Origin: DATJKD01 sp963834855 | GTDB lineage: Bacteria > Pseudomonadota > Gammaproteobacteria > Steroidobacterales > Steroidobacteraceae | Length of the DNA: 64,000 nucleotides | Assembly (NCBI GenBank): GCA_963834855.1 | Contig: CAWIDH010000030.1 | Coordinates: forward strand, 49,096 to 113,095 | Reading direction: 5' to 3' | Shown here: in pieces, positions 44,248-53,709 of the stretch | Numbering within the stretch: the first letter of the stretch is position 1 | Layout of the letters: the number at the start of each line of letters is the position of its first letter | The notes under the pieces: generated by a model | The model's database searches: none | What the model saw: only the letters and a program-made list of their open reading frames with translations | What the model was told of the DNA's origin: nothing | Translations under genes and position numbers: made by a program

Positions 44248-45675
44248 TCATTTCAGCTCGTCGATGAACTCGGCCAGGGGTGTGTGCTGTGCGAGTGCCG
44301 GCTGGCGATCCAGCAAGCCCTGCAGGCTCTCGCGCGCCTCAGCTCGAACTTCCACATCGGCGTCGGCCAGGCGGCCGCCGAATGCGTCGAGTGCGCGCCC
44401 GAGCGCCTGCGCGGCTTCGGGGTTCTTCGGATGCAGCACATACGCCTCGCAATACTGCGAGATCGAGTCGTAGAGCAGCGCAAGCGCCTCGGGCCCGACG
44501 AGCGCCTGCGTGCCGGCACGATAGGCATAGTCGCCGAGCTCCATGGAACGACGGAACTGTGCCTGCACCTCCTCGGGCAGTTCCGCGAACGGCACGTCGG
44601 GTTGCGACTGGGAGTAGCCCACCCAGGTCGCGTATCCCGCTGCGATCGCGAGCACCGCAGCCACCGTCGCGAGCGCCGGGACCCACGTTGCCACGCCCTC
44701 GAACGCGTCCAGGAACGACTGCGCATTCGGCCATCGGCGGCGGCGATCCAGGATGAGCGCCCGCTCGATGGCCCGCCAGCGCCGGCGCCCGATGTCCTTG
44801 AGTGGCGCGGGACGCAGGCTGCGGGCCGCGGCCTCCTCTGCCGCTCGACCGTCGAACGGGTGTCGTCCGGACAAGAGCTCATACGCCACCAGCCCGAGCG
44901 CGTACACGTCGTCCGCCGGATCGGGCTCACCGCCGCGCAGCATCTCGACCGTCGCGTAGCGCGGCGTCAACGCCGCCAGTCGCCCGGCATCGAACTCGTC
45001 CCGCGCTCGCTCGCTCTCACGGGCCAGCCGCGCGATGCCGAAGTCCATGATCTTCGCGATTCCCTCGCTCGTTGCGAACGCGTTGCCGGGCTTGAAGTCG
45101 CAATGCACGATGCCGCGCGCGTGCGCATAGGCGAGTCCGGCGGCGAGACCACGTATCAGGCCCAATGCCCGTTCACGCGGCAGCGGACCTGCCGCCTCGC
45201 GGATCATCCGGTCGAGCGCGACGCCATCCATCAGCTCCATCGCTATGAACGCCAGGCCACTGCCGGGATCGACGTCGAAATTGAACACCGTGGCGACGTT
45301 CGGGTGCGCGAGCGACCGGGCCTTGCCGGCTTCGCGTTGCAGCGCGACGTATGCGTCCCGGTGCCGTTGCATGTCGCGGCTCAGGAGCTTGATCGCGACG
45401 TCAGGACGTGGGTCGCGTGCCTCGAGGAGCAGCAGGTCCTGGGCTTTCCACACCTGGCCCATGGCGCCTGCGCCCAGGAGCACGTCGAGCCGGTAGCGGT
45501 CCCGGATGACCTGGCCTTTTGCGATGGTCGCTGGCTCCTGCGCGGCCCGCGCCGGACCGGCCGCACCGCGTGGATCCGCGGTGGCCCCGGGCGCCAGCCT
45601 GGTCGAAACCGTGTCGGGGTCCCGGGTTACGTCGTCCTCCGGGACCGACTCGCCCGCAATGTGCCTGCGATCCAT
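44248..45675 (-). CDS. Hanks-type Ser/Thr protein kinase, membrane-anchored
   Basis: A 475-residue protein. A polar N-terminus of about 55 residues is followed by the kinase domain (60-320): YRLDVLLGAGAMGQVW (ATP loop), Lys96 in VAIKLL, HCDFKPGN (191-198, catalytic Asp193), DFG (211-213) and PADDVYALGLVAYELLSGRH. The HRD Arg is replaced by Cys, so it is a non-RD kinase and may not need activation-loop phosphorylation. A membrane helix lies at about 331-353, and some 120 helical residues follow outside. The ATG at 45675 follows AGGA; TTG 45678 is less likely. It heads the run that also has an FHA protein. Confidence 0.9.
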   Translation of the reverse strand: MDRRHIAGESVPEDDVTRDPDTVSTRLAPGATADPRGAAGPARAAQEPATIAKGQVIRDRYRLDVLLGAGAMGQVWKAQDLLLLEARDPRPDVAIKLLSRDMQRHRDAYVALQREAGKARSLAHPNVATVFNFDVDPGSGLAFIAMELMDGVALDRMIREAAGPLPRERALGLIRGLAAGLAYAHARGIVHCDFKPGNAFATSEGIAKIMDFGIARLARESERARDEFDAGRLAALTPRYATVEMLRGGEPDPADDVYALGLVAYELLSGRHPFDGRAAEEAAARSLRPAPLKDIGRRRWRAIERALILDRRRRWPNAQSFLDAFEGVATWVPALATVAAVLAIAAGYATWVGYSQSQPDVPFAELPEEVQAQFRRSMELGDYAYRAGTQALVGPEALALLYDSISQYCEAYVLHPKNPEAAQALGRALDAFGGRLADADVEVRAEARESLQGLLDRQPALAQHTPLAEFIDELK

Positions 45676-45832
45676 CAATTCATCCTGACGCGCGCGGGCC
45701 GTACGCGCTCGCGCTGATGTACGCTGCCTCTGGCCGAAATCGATCCCCCGTGGCGATCATGATCGATCCCGACGAGCCGACCGAGTTTCCGGCCATGGTG
45801 TAGAGCACCGCTTCCACGTTCGAGGAGGATAC

Positions 45833-46378
45833 ATGCGACCAGTTCTGTCCGGCCTGCTCGCCCTTGCCGCATGCGGGGTCATCGCCGGCACCTTCGCTTC
45901 ATCATCCGCTTCGTCGACCGAATGGGTCGTGCCCATGACCCTGGTCGATGCCAGGGGCATTGGTACCCCGGTCGGGCAGGTAACCGTGACCGAGACGCGG
46001 TTCGGGGTCGTATTCTCGCCCGCGCTCGAGGGACTGCCACCCGGCCTGCACGGCTTTCATGTGCACGAAAATCCGAGCTGCGCGCCAGCCGAAAAGGATG
46101 GCGCGAAGGTCGCGGCCCTGGGTGCAGGCGCGCACTACGATCCGGAGCGTTCAGGCAAGCATGGCCTGCCCTGGGGAGACGGCCACCTGGGCGACCTGCC
46201 TGCACTCTACGTCGGCGGTGACGGCAAGGCGGGTTACCCCGTGCTCGCGCCACGGCTCAAGCGCCAGGATCTCGCCGGCCGCAGCCTGATGGTGCATGCC
46301 GGCGGCGACAATCATGCCGATCATCCCGCGCCGCTGGGGGGCGGAGGCGGGCGCATCGCCTGCGGCGTGATCCCCTGA
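45833..46378 (+). CDS. sodC: Periplasmic Cu/Zn superoxide dismutase
   Basis: A 181-residue protein. The signal peptide covers residues 1-22. Copper and zinc ligands lie in LHGFHVHENPSC, GAHYDPERSGKHG and GDNHADHPAPLGGGGGRIAC; the two cysteines form the conserved disulfide, and the electrostatic loop lies between. It converts superoxide to peroxide and oxygen in the periplasm. ATG 45833 follows GAGGAGGA. It is divergent from the kinase gene. A 13-bp repeat follows its stop. Confidence 0.94.
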   Translation: MRPVLSGLLALAACGVIAGTFASSSASSTEWVVPMTLVDARGIGTPVGQVTVTETRFGVVFSPALEGLPPGLHGFHVHENPSCAPAEKDGAKVAALGAGAHYDPERSGKHGLPWGDGHLGDLPALYVGGDGKAGYPVLAPRLKRQDLAGRSLMVHAGGDNHADHPAPLGGGGGRIACGVIP

Positions 46379-46380
46379 GG

Positions 46381-46393
46381 TTAGGTTCCTTAG
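46381..46393. repeat. 13-bp repeat TTAGGTTCCTTAG, copy 1
   Basis: Lies in the convergent gap between sodC and the BtuD-like gene. An exact second copy is at 59151-59163, also at a convergent junction (ppx and ppk1). Confidence 0.6.
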
Positions 46394-46407
46394 GCCGCTG
46401 CTCGCGT

Positions 46408-47199
46408 TCAGGCGGGGACGAACGTTCGTCCTGCATCCCAGCGAAGCTCGCGCACCGGCAGACCATAGAGACGCTCGATGTTCTCCGTGCCGAGCACGTC
46501 CGGCTCGGGTCCGTGCAGCCAGCGCCCGTCACCGAAGAGCAGCAGCGCCTCGTCCGCATAGCGCGCTGCGAGGCCGGCATCGTGCAGGCTCATGATCGCG
46601 GTGCGGCCGGCATCGGCCAGCCGGCGGAAGACATCGAGCACCATCACCTGGTGGCGCGGATCCAGCTGCTGGATCGGCTCGTCGAGCAGGAACACCTGCG
46701 GTTCCTGCGCGAGCACGGCTGCGACGGCCAGCCGCCGCCGCTCGCCGCCGGACAGGGTGGCGACTTCGCGATCATCGAGGCCCGACAGGTCGACGTCCGA
46801 CAACGCGCGTCGCGCGATGCTTCGGTCGGTCTCGCTCTCCCATTGCCAGAAATCGACGTGCGGATGCCGCCCCACGAGGACGGCGTCCAGCACCGTGCCC
46901 GGAAACGGGTCCTCTGCGGCCTGCGTCAGGAGGCCGAGCTGCCTCGCGAGCGGCCGTCGCGGCCAGTCCGGCAACTCACGCCCGTCGACCCGGACGCTTC
47001 CGGTCGCGCGGGCGTTGAGACCCGCGAGCGCGTGCAGCGTCGAGCTTTTCCCCGAGCCGTTGCGCCCGAGCACGGCCACGACGGTTCCGGGACGAAAGCG
47101 GATCGAGAGTGCGTCGACGAGCGTGCGCCCGGGCACGCGAACGGTGAGGTCGTGGCAGGCGAGCCCGCGTTCGTCGCCGGCCGCGGTCAGCGCGTCCAT
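46408..47199 (-). CDS. btuD: ABC transporter ATPase, BtuD-like
   Basis: A 263-residue ATPase of the FecE/BtuD group that drives uptake of cobalamin or siderophores. Walker A GRNGSGKSST, Q-loop LLTQAAEDPFPG, signature LSGGERRRLAVAAVLAQ, Walker B VFLLDEPIQQLDPR and the switch His in MSLHDAGLA are intact. ATG 47199 is the first family-like start; the frame stays open for 280 codons further upstream, but that part lacks ABC features and overlaps two real genes. It overlaps the metallopeptidase gene by 13 bp. Its likely partners BtuF (14846) and BtuC (54738) lie elsewhere in the window. Confidence 0.85.
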   Translation of the reverse strand: MDALTAAGDERGLACHDLTVRVPGRTLVDALSIRFRPGTVVAVLGRNGSGKSSTLHALAGLNARATGSVRVDGRELPDWPRRPLARQLGLLTQAAEDPFPGTVLDAVLVGRHPHVDFWQWESETDRSIARRALSDVDLSGLDDREVATLSGGERRRLAVAAVLAQEPQVFLLDEPIQQLDPRHQVMVLDVFRRLADAGRTAIMSLHDAGLAARYADEALLLFGDGRWLHGPEPDVLGTENIERLYGLPVRELRWDAGRTFVPA

Positions 47200-47972
47200 C
47201 CGATCTCGCGCGCCGTCGCGGATCCGACGACCATCTGTGCCAGCGACTCGGGCATCTCGGCGTGCACAGGGCTCACCGCGATGCGCCCGGCCATGATCTC
47301 GCCCTGCGCCTGCGGAAACGTGGGCTCCCGCAACGGGTCGGCGAGGCCGTCCGGAACCGTCGGTCGCCCGTTGCGACGATCGTACTTGTCGGTTGCGCCG
47401 AGCGTGTGCAGCAGCTCGTGCACGATCACGACCTGGTTTGCGTCCTCGGCGGCCGCTCCGGCGAACAGGCGCGCGACCGCGACGAGTCCCTTGCTCATGC
47501 CCAGTGAATCCGGCAGCGCACGGCCGCTCACGGCGGGGTAGTACAGCGCGAAGAGCTGTATGTCGGGCGGCGGCAGCGGATCGTTTGCGGCAACGCGCCA
47601 CGCCCAGTAGCGCATCTTGAGGCTCCACAAGACGATGCTCGCGAGCCCCGGATCCACACCCGGATCGGGCGGCAGCGCGCCCGCCGCGCGCGACACCCGC
47701 AGCCGCATCGGCTCGTCGAGCGCGATGCCGTAGTCGCCCGCTTGATTCGCGACGAACTCCTCGACCGCACCGAAGGAGTCGTCGTCGAGGCCGGCCAGGT
47801 ACGAGCGCACGTCGGCATCGTCGCTGGCCGCAAGCAGGTACACCGTCACGCGCAGGGGCGCGTCCCAGTCCCGGCTCCTCCTGCGATCCAGCCAGGCGCC
47901 GAGCGCCACGAAGGCCAGGATGCCCAGCAGCAGCGCGAGGCGCAGGTTGCCGAGAAACGTGCGACGCGCCAC
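47187..47972 (-). CDS. Membrane-anchored zinc metallopeptidase with HELLH motif
   Basis: About 261 residues. One membrane helix (residues 9-26: LALLLGILAFVALGAWL) is followed by a periplasmic domain with VVIVHELLHTLGATDKYDRR, the HExxH zinc motif with a downstream Asp/Tyr. LRVTVYLLAASDDADVRSYL and PDIQLFALYYPA are other conserved-looking stretches. I do not recognise a named family. The start is uncertain: GTG 47972 lies in frame just before the helix and 12 bp after the pdxH stop. The 3' end overlaps the BtuD-like ATPase gene, so the pair may be co-expressed. Confidence 0.7.
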   Translation of the reverse strand: MARRTFLGNLRLALLLGILAFVALGAWLDRRRSRDWDAPLRVTVYLLAASDDADVRSYLAGLDDDSFGAVEEFVANQAGDYGIALDEPMRLRVSRAAGALPPDPGVDPGLASIVLWSLKMRYWAWRVAANDPLPPPDIQLFALYYPAVSGRALPDSLGMSKGLVAVARLFAGAAAEDANQVVIVHELLHTLGATDKYDRRNGRPTVPDGLADPLREPTFPQAQGEIMAGRIAVSPVHAEMPESLAQMVVGSATAREIGWTR

Positions 47973-47983
47973 TCGATTCGCAC

Positions 47984-48637
47984 TCAGGGGTACAGGCGTG
48001 TCGCGCGCCAGGGTCCGGCGACGAATCCGGAAGCGGCATCGGGCGTCAACTCGCGCGTCCAGCGAGCACGGTCGTGCACGCGGAACGCGCCCTCGACCCA
48101 GAGCTCCACGGACTCCGCCCAAAGCCGAAAGCCGCCCCAGCGCGGCGGCCGGGGCACGTTCTCGCCGAACCGGCCCTGCGTTTCCGCGACTCGATCGAGC
48201 AGGGTCGCGCGGGAGTCGAGAGGCTCGCTCTGCAGGCTCGCCCAGGCGCCGATGCGGCTGTCGAGCGGTCGCGACGCGAAATAGGCGTCGCTCTCATCGG
48301 CGGGCGACATGCGCACCGGGCCCTCGAGGCGCACCTGGCGTCCAAGAGCGTCCCAATGAACGACGCCCGCGGCGCGCGGGTTCGCTTCGATCTCGCGGCC
48401 CTTGCGGCTGTCATAATTCGTGTAGAACACGACATAACCCTGCTTTACGTCGAGCGCCTTCGCGAGCACGACGCGCGCGGACGGGCAGCCGTCGGCGTTC
48501 GCCGTGGCGAGCACCATCGAATCCGCATTGCGTTGCACCCGGCGGCTGCGCGCCTCCTCGAACCACTGCGCGAACAGCGGCATCGGGTCGGAAGGCAGCT
48601 GGGTCGGCAGCAGGTCCGGGCTGGACACGGCGCGCAC
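47984..48637 (-). CDS. pdxH: Pyridoxamine 5'-phosphate oxidase
   Basis: A 217-residue FMN enzyme that oxidises pyridoxine or pyridoxamine 5'-phosphate to PLP. DPMPLFAQWFEEA near the start, SARVVLAKALDVKQGYVVFY (FMN site), YDSRKGREIEANPRAAGVVH and the C-terminal PPRWGGFRLWAESVELWVEG with RLYP at the end are hallmarks. Start GTG 48637; GTG 48628 is possible. It precedes the metallopeptidase gene on the same strand and is divergent from tyrA. Confidence 0.95.
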   Translation of the reverse strand: MRAVSSPDLLPTQLPSDPMPLFAQWFEEARSRRVQRNADSMVLATANADGCPSARVVLAKALDVKQGYVVFYTNYDSRKGREIEANPRAAGVVHWDALGRQVRLEGPVRMSPADESDAYFASRPLDSRIGAWASLQSEPLDSRATLLDRVAETQGRFGENVPRPPRWGGFRLWAESVELWVEGAFRVHDRARWTRELTPDAASGFVAGPWRATRLYP

Positions 48638-48671
48638 TCGGAGCGTAGGTGCGTGAAATTATGCCCCAGGA

Positions 48672-48701
48672 GGAAAGGGAAAATAGATCTGACCCCTTTC
48701 C
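48672..48701. repeat. REP-like small palindrome
   Basis: GGAAAGG (48672-48678) and CCTTTCC (48695-48701) flank GAAAATAGATCTGACC in the divergent pdxH-tyrA gap. The AAATAGATCTGACCCC core resembles a sequence that I believe recurs in many gammaproteobacteria; that is from memory and unverified. Confidence 0.45.
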
Positions 48702-48741
48702 CTTTGGTAAAAGACCTGCGTTGCACCTGCAGATCCGCGTA

Positions 48742-49850
<1,109 letters not shown>

Positions 49851-49854
<4 letters not shown>

Positions 49855-50918
49855 AAGGAACACCCTTCGTCGACGACATGGGCGCCGGCGACACCGGGCA
49901 AGCGAGCGAAGGTCGCATGCGCGCGTTGTTCCAGTGGGAACGCGCGCTGCTCGGCGCCACATCGCTGCCCGATTTCCTCACCGCGGTGGCCGAGCCTGCT
50001 GGTGCGATGACTGCGCCGTACACCGCGACGCTGCTGCTGTCGGATCCCACCCACGAGCTGCGCCACATGCTGCTGGGCGGCGGACGGACGCCTCCGCCGC
50101 CGGGCCTGCTGTTCGCCGACAGCCTGGCCGCGATGGCGCCACAGCTCGCCCTCATGCAGGAAGCGTGGCTGGGCGAGTACCGGGCAGCCGACCACGCGCT
50201 CCTCTTTCCGGGCGCGTCGGGCCTGCGACGGGTGGCGCTCTTCCCGCTGCGATCCCGGAGCGCGCCGATCGGCAGCGTGAACCTCGCAACGAACGACGAG
50301 GCCTGCTCATGGCGGGACTGCGAGCCGTGGCTGCTCGCGCACGTCGACGAAGTGATGAGCGCCGCCCTCGAGCGACAGCTCGACGCGATGCGGCTGCGGC
50401 GCGGCGGTCATACCAGTCCGCTCACGGGCTGGCATACGCGCCGCTATATGCAGGCGCGACTCAAGGAGGCGATCGCGCGGTGCCAGCGGCACGGCGGCGA
50501 CGTGAGTTGCGTGCTGATCGATGTCGATGGCCTCAAGGGGATCAACGATGCGTACGGACAGCTCGCGGGCGACCAGGCGCTGCACGAGGTTGCGGCCAGG
50601 ATCGAGGGGCAGCTCCGAGCCAGCGATGCGGCTGCGCACATCGACGCGGACGAGTTCGTCGTCCTCCTGCCAGATACCCGGGTCGAATCGGCGATCCCGT
50701 TGGCCGAGCGAATCCTGGACGCGGTACGTTCCGAGCCGATCCCGGCCGGACCGGGGCTGTTGATTCCGATGAGTGTCTCGATCGGGCTCGCTTCCGTCAC
50801 GGCCGGACCCGACTCTGGGCAGAAATCCTCGTCAGATCATCTACTTGCGAAAGCCGAGTCCGCGCTGCACCTGGCCAAGACGCGCGGCGGAAACCGCTAC
50901 TCCCTGAGCGACGTTTGA
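49851..50918 (+). CDS. GGDEF-domain protein with degenerate active site
   Basis: A 355-residue cytoplasmic protein. Residues 20-175 look like a GAF/DUF484 sensor (LFQWERALLGATSLPDFLTA, then LFPLRSRSAPIGSVNLATND). Residues 190-350 form the GGDEF fold: LTGWHTRRYMQARLKEAI, CVLIDVDGLKGINDAYGQLA, but the GG(D/E)EF motif reads DADEF (265-269). Loss of both glycines usually abolishes diguanylate cyclase activity, so this may bind c-di-GMP or GTP or act as a regulator. The ATG overlaps the tyrA stop (ATGA). Confidence 0.85.
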
Positions 50919-50959
50919 ACGGCTGCGCGAGAGGCCGCACGGCTCGGTGGCGTTGCGAG

Positions 50960-51006
50960 TTACAAACGAGAGGCATTCGCATTAAAATGAGAAGCATTCG
51001 CAATAA
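50960..51006 (+). promoter_or_regulatory. Iron-regulated promoter with Fur-like box
   Basis: A -35-like TTACAA (50960-50965) and -10 TAAAAT (50983-50988) are 17 bases apart. AATGAGAAGCATTCGC (50986-51001) matches 12 of 16 positions of the Fur core AATGATAATCATTATC. GCATTCGCA occurs at 50973 and 50994, two helix turns apart. With iron, Fur would block the importer operon that starts at 51021. Confidence 0.65.
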
Positions 51007-51020
51007 GAGGTTGGCCGCCG

Positions 51021-52025
51021 ATGAGACGCCTGGTCGTGAGTCTTCTGTCCGCACTCGTCCTGTCCGTCTGCGGTTTCTCCGCGGCCTGGTCGGAGACGCT
51101 CACCGTCTACTCGGCGCGTAACGAGCAGCTGATCAAGCCGGTCTTCGACCGCTACACCGAGCAGACCGGCGTCCAGATCAAGTTCGCCACCGGCGAGGCC
51201 GGCGTGCTCATCCAGCGCCTGGCTGCGGAGGGCGCCGCGAGTCCGGCGGACCTGCTGATGACCGTGGACGCGGGCGAGCTCTGGCACGCTGCGCAACTTG
51301 GTCTGCTGCAGCCCGTCGCCTCGAGCAGCCTGCAGCGAAACATCCCCGCGAGCCTGCGCGACCCCGGCGGTCGGTGGTTCGGGCTGTCGCAGCGCGCCCG
51401 CACGATCGCCTACAGCACGGCGCGAGTGGATCCGGCGAAGCTGAGTACCTATGAGGCGCTGACGGATGCATCGTGGAAAGGGAGGCTGTGCCTGCGTACG
51501 TCGAAGAAGGTGTACAACCAGTCCCTCGTCGCCATGATGATCTCCGAGCACGGCGAGCAGGCGACCGAGCAGGTCGTGCGCGGCTGGGTCGCCAACCTCG
51601 CGACCGATCCGTTCGCGAACGACACCGTGCTGCTCGAGGCGATCGCCGCCGGCCAGTGCGACGTGGGCATCGTCAACACCTACTACTACGGGCGCATCGT
51701 CAAGGAGCGGCCGGATTTCCCCGTCAAGCTCTTCTGGGCGAACCAGAAGGCGGGCGGTGTGCATGTCAACATCGCGGGAGCCGGGGTCACTGCGAGCACG
51801 AAGCACGCGGCGGCGGCAACGCGATTCCTCGAGTGGCTCTCCGGCCCCGACGCACAGGCGCAGTTCGCGGGTCTCAACATGGAGTTCCCGGTCAACCCGG
51901 CTGCGGCCACCGATCCAATCGTCACCGGCTGGGGCAGCTTCGAAGCGAGCCCGATCAACGTTGCCGAGGCCGGGCGCCTGCAGCCGGTCGCGGTGAAGTT
52001 GATGGATCGTGCCGGCTACCGCTGA
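51021..52025 (+). CDS. fbpA: Iron(III) ABC transporter, periplasmic binding protein
   Basis: A 334-residue ferric-binding protein of the FbpA/FutA group. The signal peptide (1-24) ends AAWS. TLTVYSARNEQLIKPVFDRY starts the mature chain, and the Tyr-rich metal site lies in VGIVNTYYYGRIVKE; KAGGVHVNIAGAGVTASTKH and FLEWLSGPDAQAQFAGLNME EFPVN are typical of the second lobe. ATG 51021 is 15 bp after the Fur-like box. It is followed by the permease and ATPase genes. Confidence 0.92.
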   Translation: MRRLVVSLLSALVLSVCGFSAAWSETLTVYSARNEQLIKPVFDRYTEQTGVQIKFATGEAGVLIQRLAAEGAASPADLLMTVDAGELWHAAQLGLLQPVASSSLQRNIPASLRDPGGRWFGLSQRARTIAYSTARVDPAKLSTYEALTDASWKGRLCLRTSKKVYNQSLVAMMISEHGEQATEQVVRGWVANLATDPFANDTVLLEAIAAGQCDVGIVNTYYYGRIVKERPDFPVKLFWANQKAGGVHVNIAGAGVTASTKHAAAATRFLEWLSGPDAQAQFAGLNMEFPVNPAAATDPIVTGWGSFEASPINVAEAGRLQPVAVKLMDRAGYR

Positions 52026-52086
52026 GGGACCGGAACCCGCGCCGGCGTCCGCCGGGCACGCGGCGGGGAGGCCCGCAGCACGCTGG

Positions 52087-53709
52087 ATGACCACGGGCGT
52101 GCGCGGCCGGAGCAACGCCCTGGTCGTCCTGTTGCTGGCACTGCCAGCCCTCCTGCCCTTGCTGGCGTCGCTCTGGGCGTGGCTCGCGCCCGCGACGGAG
52201 GTCTGGGCCCACGAGTTCCGGTATGTACTGCCGCGCGTCGCGATCAACAGCGCCTTGCTGCTCGTGATGGTCGGGCTACTCACTGCGCTGCTCGGTGCGG
52301 GGCTCGCGTGGCTCGTGGCTGCCCATGAGTTTCCCGCAAGGCGTCTCTTTGCATGGGCCTTGCTGTTGCCGCTCGCCGTGCCCGGTTACGTGCTTGCAGT
52401 CGTCTTTGCCGGGAGCCTCGACTACGCAGGCCCCGTCCAGACCTGGCTTCGCGATCGGTTCGGCTACACGGGCGCGCTGCCTGGCGTGCGATCGCTCGGC
52501 GGCGCAGCCCTCGTGCTGGCGCTGACGCTGTACCCGTATGTCTTTCTGCTGGCGCGCAATGCGTTCGAATCCAACGGTGGCCGCGCGCTGGAAGTCGCAC
52601 AGTCGCTCGGCCTCACCCGTGGCCAGGCCCTGCGGCGCGTGCTCCTCCCGGCCGCGCGACCGGCCATTGCGACGGGCGTGGCGCTCGCATGCATGGAGGC
52701 ACTCGCAGACTTCGGCGTGGTTGCCGCATTCAACGTCGACACGTTCACGACGGCCATCTACAAGGCGTGGTTCGGCCTGTACTCGGTCGACGCGGCGCTG
52801 CAGATGGCCGGGCTGCTCGCGCTGCTCGCGCTCACGGGGCTCACGATCGAGCGCCGGCTGCGCGGAGGCGCGCAGTACGCCTCGAGCCGGGTGCCCTCGG
52901 CGGTGGTCCGCGCCCGGCTCACCGGCTGGCGCGCGGCGCTGGCCTTCGCTGCGGCCGCCGGCGTTCTCGCGGTCGCCTTCGCGCTGCCGTTCGCGCAGCT
53001 CCTCGCATGGGCGCTGCGGCACGCAGCAACGGACCTCGACCTGCGTTACTGGGGTTTCGCGGCGCGCAGCCTCCTGCTTGCGGCTTCCGGCACGCTGACC
53101 GTGCTCGCCGCGGCCGTGGCGCTCGGCTATGCGCTGCGCGAGGAGTCGCGCGTTGCGGTGCTTGCGGCAGGACGACTTGCGCTTTCGGGTTACGCCCTGC
53201 CGGGAGCGGTGCTTGCGATCGGCGTGTTCGTGCCTGTCGTGGCCGTGGCGCGCCTGGCGCAATCCTGGCTCGATGCGTCCTTCGCGCCCGGCGTCGTGCC
53301 GGCCGTCACTGCGGGTACGATGGTCGCGATGCTGCTCGCGTACCTGGCGCGTTTTCTCGCGGTCGGCTACGGGCCGATCGAAAGTGGCCTCTCCCGCATC
53401 CATCGGCACATCGACGAATGCGCCGAGAGTCTCGGTGCGTCGGGATTCGCGAGGCTCAGGCGTATCCACCTGCCGCTCCTGCGCGGGAGCCTGCTCGCCG
53501 GCGGCGCGCTCGTCTTCGTCGACCTGATGAAGGAGCTGCCGATCACGCTGATGACGCGGCCCTTCGGTTTCGAGACGCTGTCGGTGCGTGTATTCGAGAT
53601 GGCGGCGGAAGGGGAGTGGGAGCGCGCGGCGCTCCCGTCGGTGCTGCTGGTACTGGTCGGTCTCGTGCCCATCGTGCTGCTCGGGCGGCGGGTCGCGAAT
53701 GTGGCTTGA
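52087..53709 (+). CDS. fbpB: Iron(III) ABC transporter permease
   Basis: About 540 residues with two fused permease domains, each with six or so membrane helices, as in FbpB. The conserved cytoplasmic coupling loops are EVAQSLGLTRGQALRRVLLP (first half) and ECAESLGASGFARLRRIHLP (second half), both the EAA motif. I use ATG 52087; GTG 52009 would add 26 polar residues and overlap fbpA, and GGGGAGG near 52065 lies between. The stop overlaps the ATPase start by 11 bp. Confidence 0.9.
   Translation: MTTGVRGRSNALVVLLLALPALLPLLASLWAWLAPATEVWAHEFRYVLPRVAINSALLLVMVGLLTALLGAGLAWLVAAHEFPARRLFAWALLLPLAVPGYVLAVVFAGSLDYAGPVQTWLRDRFGYTGALPGVRSLGGAALVLALTLYPYVFLLARNAFESNGGRALEVAQSLGLTRGQALRRVLLPAARPAIATGVALACMEALADFGVVAAFNVDTFTTAIYKAWFGLYSVDAALQMAGLLALLALTGLTIERRLRGGAQYASSRVPSAVVRARLTGWRAALAFAAAAGVLAVAFALPFAQLLAWALRHAATDLDLRYWGFAARSLLLAASGTLTVLAAAVALGYALREESRVAVLAAGRLALSGYALPGAVLAIGVFVPVVAVARLAQSWLDASFAPGVVPAVTAGTMVAMLLAYLARFLAVGYGPIESGLSRIHRHIDECAESLGASGFARLRRIHLPLLRGSLLAGGALVFVDLMKELPITLMTRPFGFETLSVRVFEMAAEGEWERAALPSVLLVLVGLVPIVLLGRRVANVA

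Noticed and set aside
47200..48039. Upstream extension of the BtuD-like ATPase to a 543-residue protein
   Set aside because: The extra 280 residues are low-complexity and overlap the metallopeptidase and pdxH genes; the family start is at 47199.
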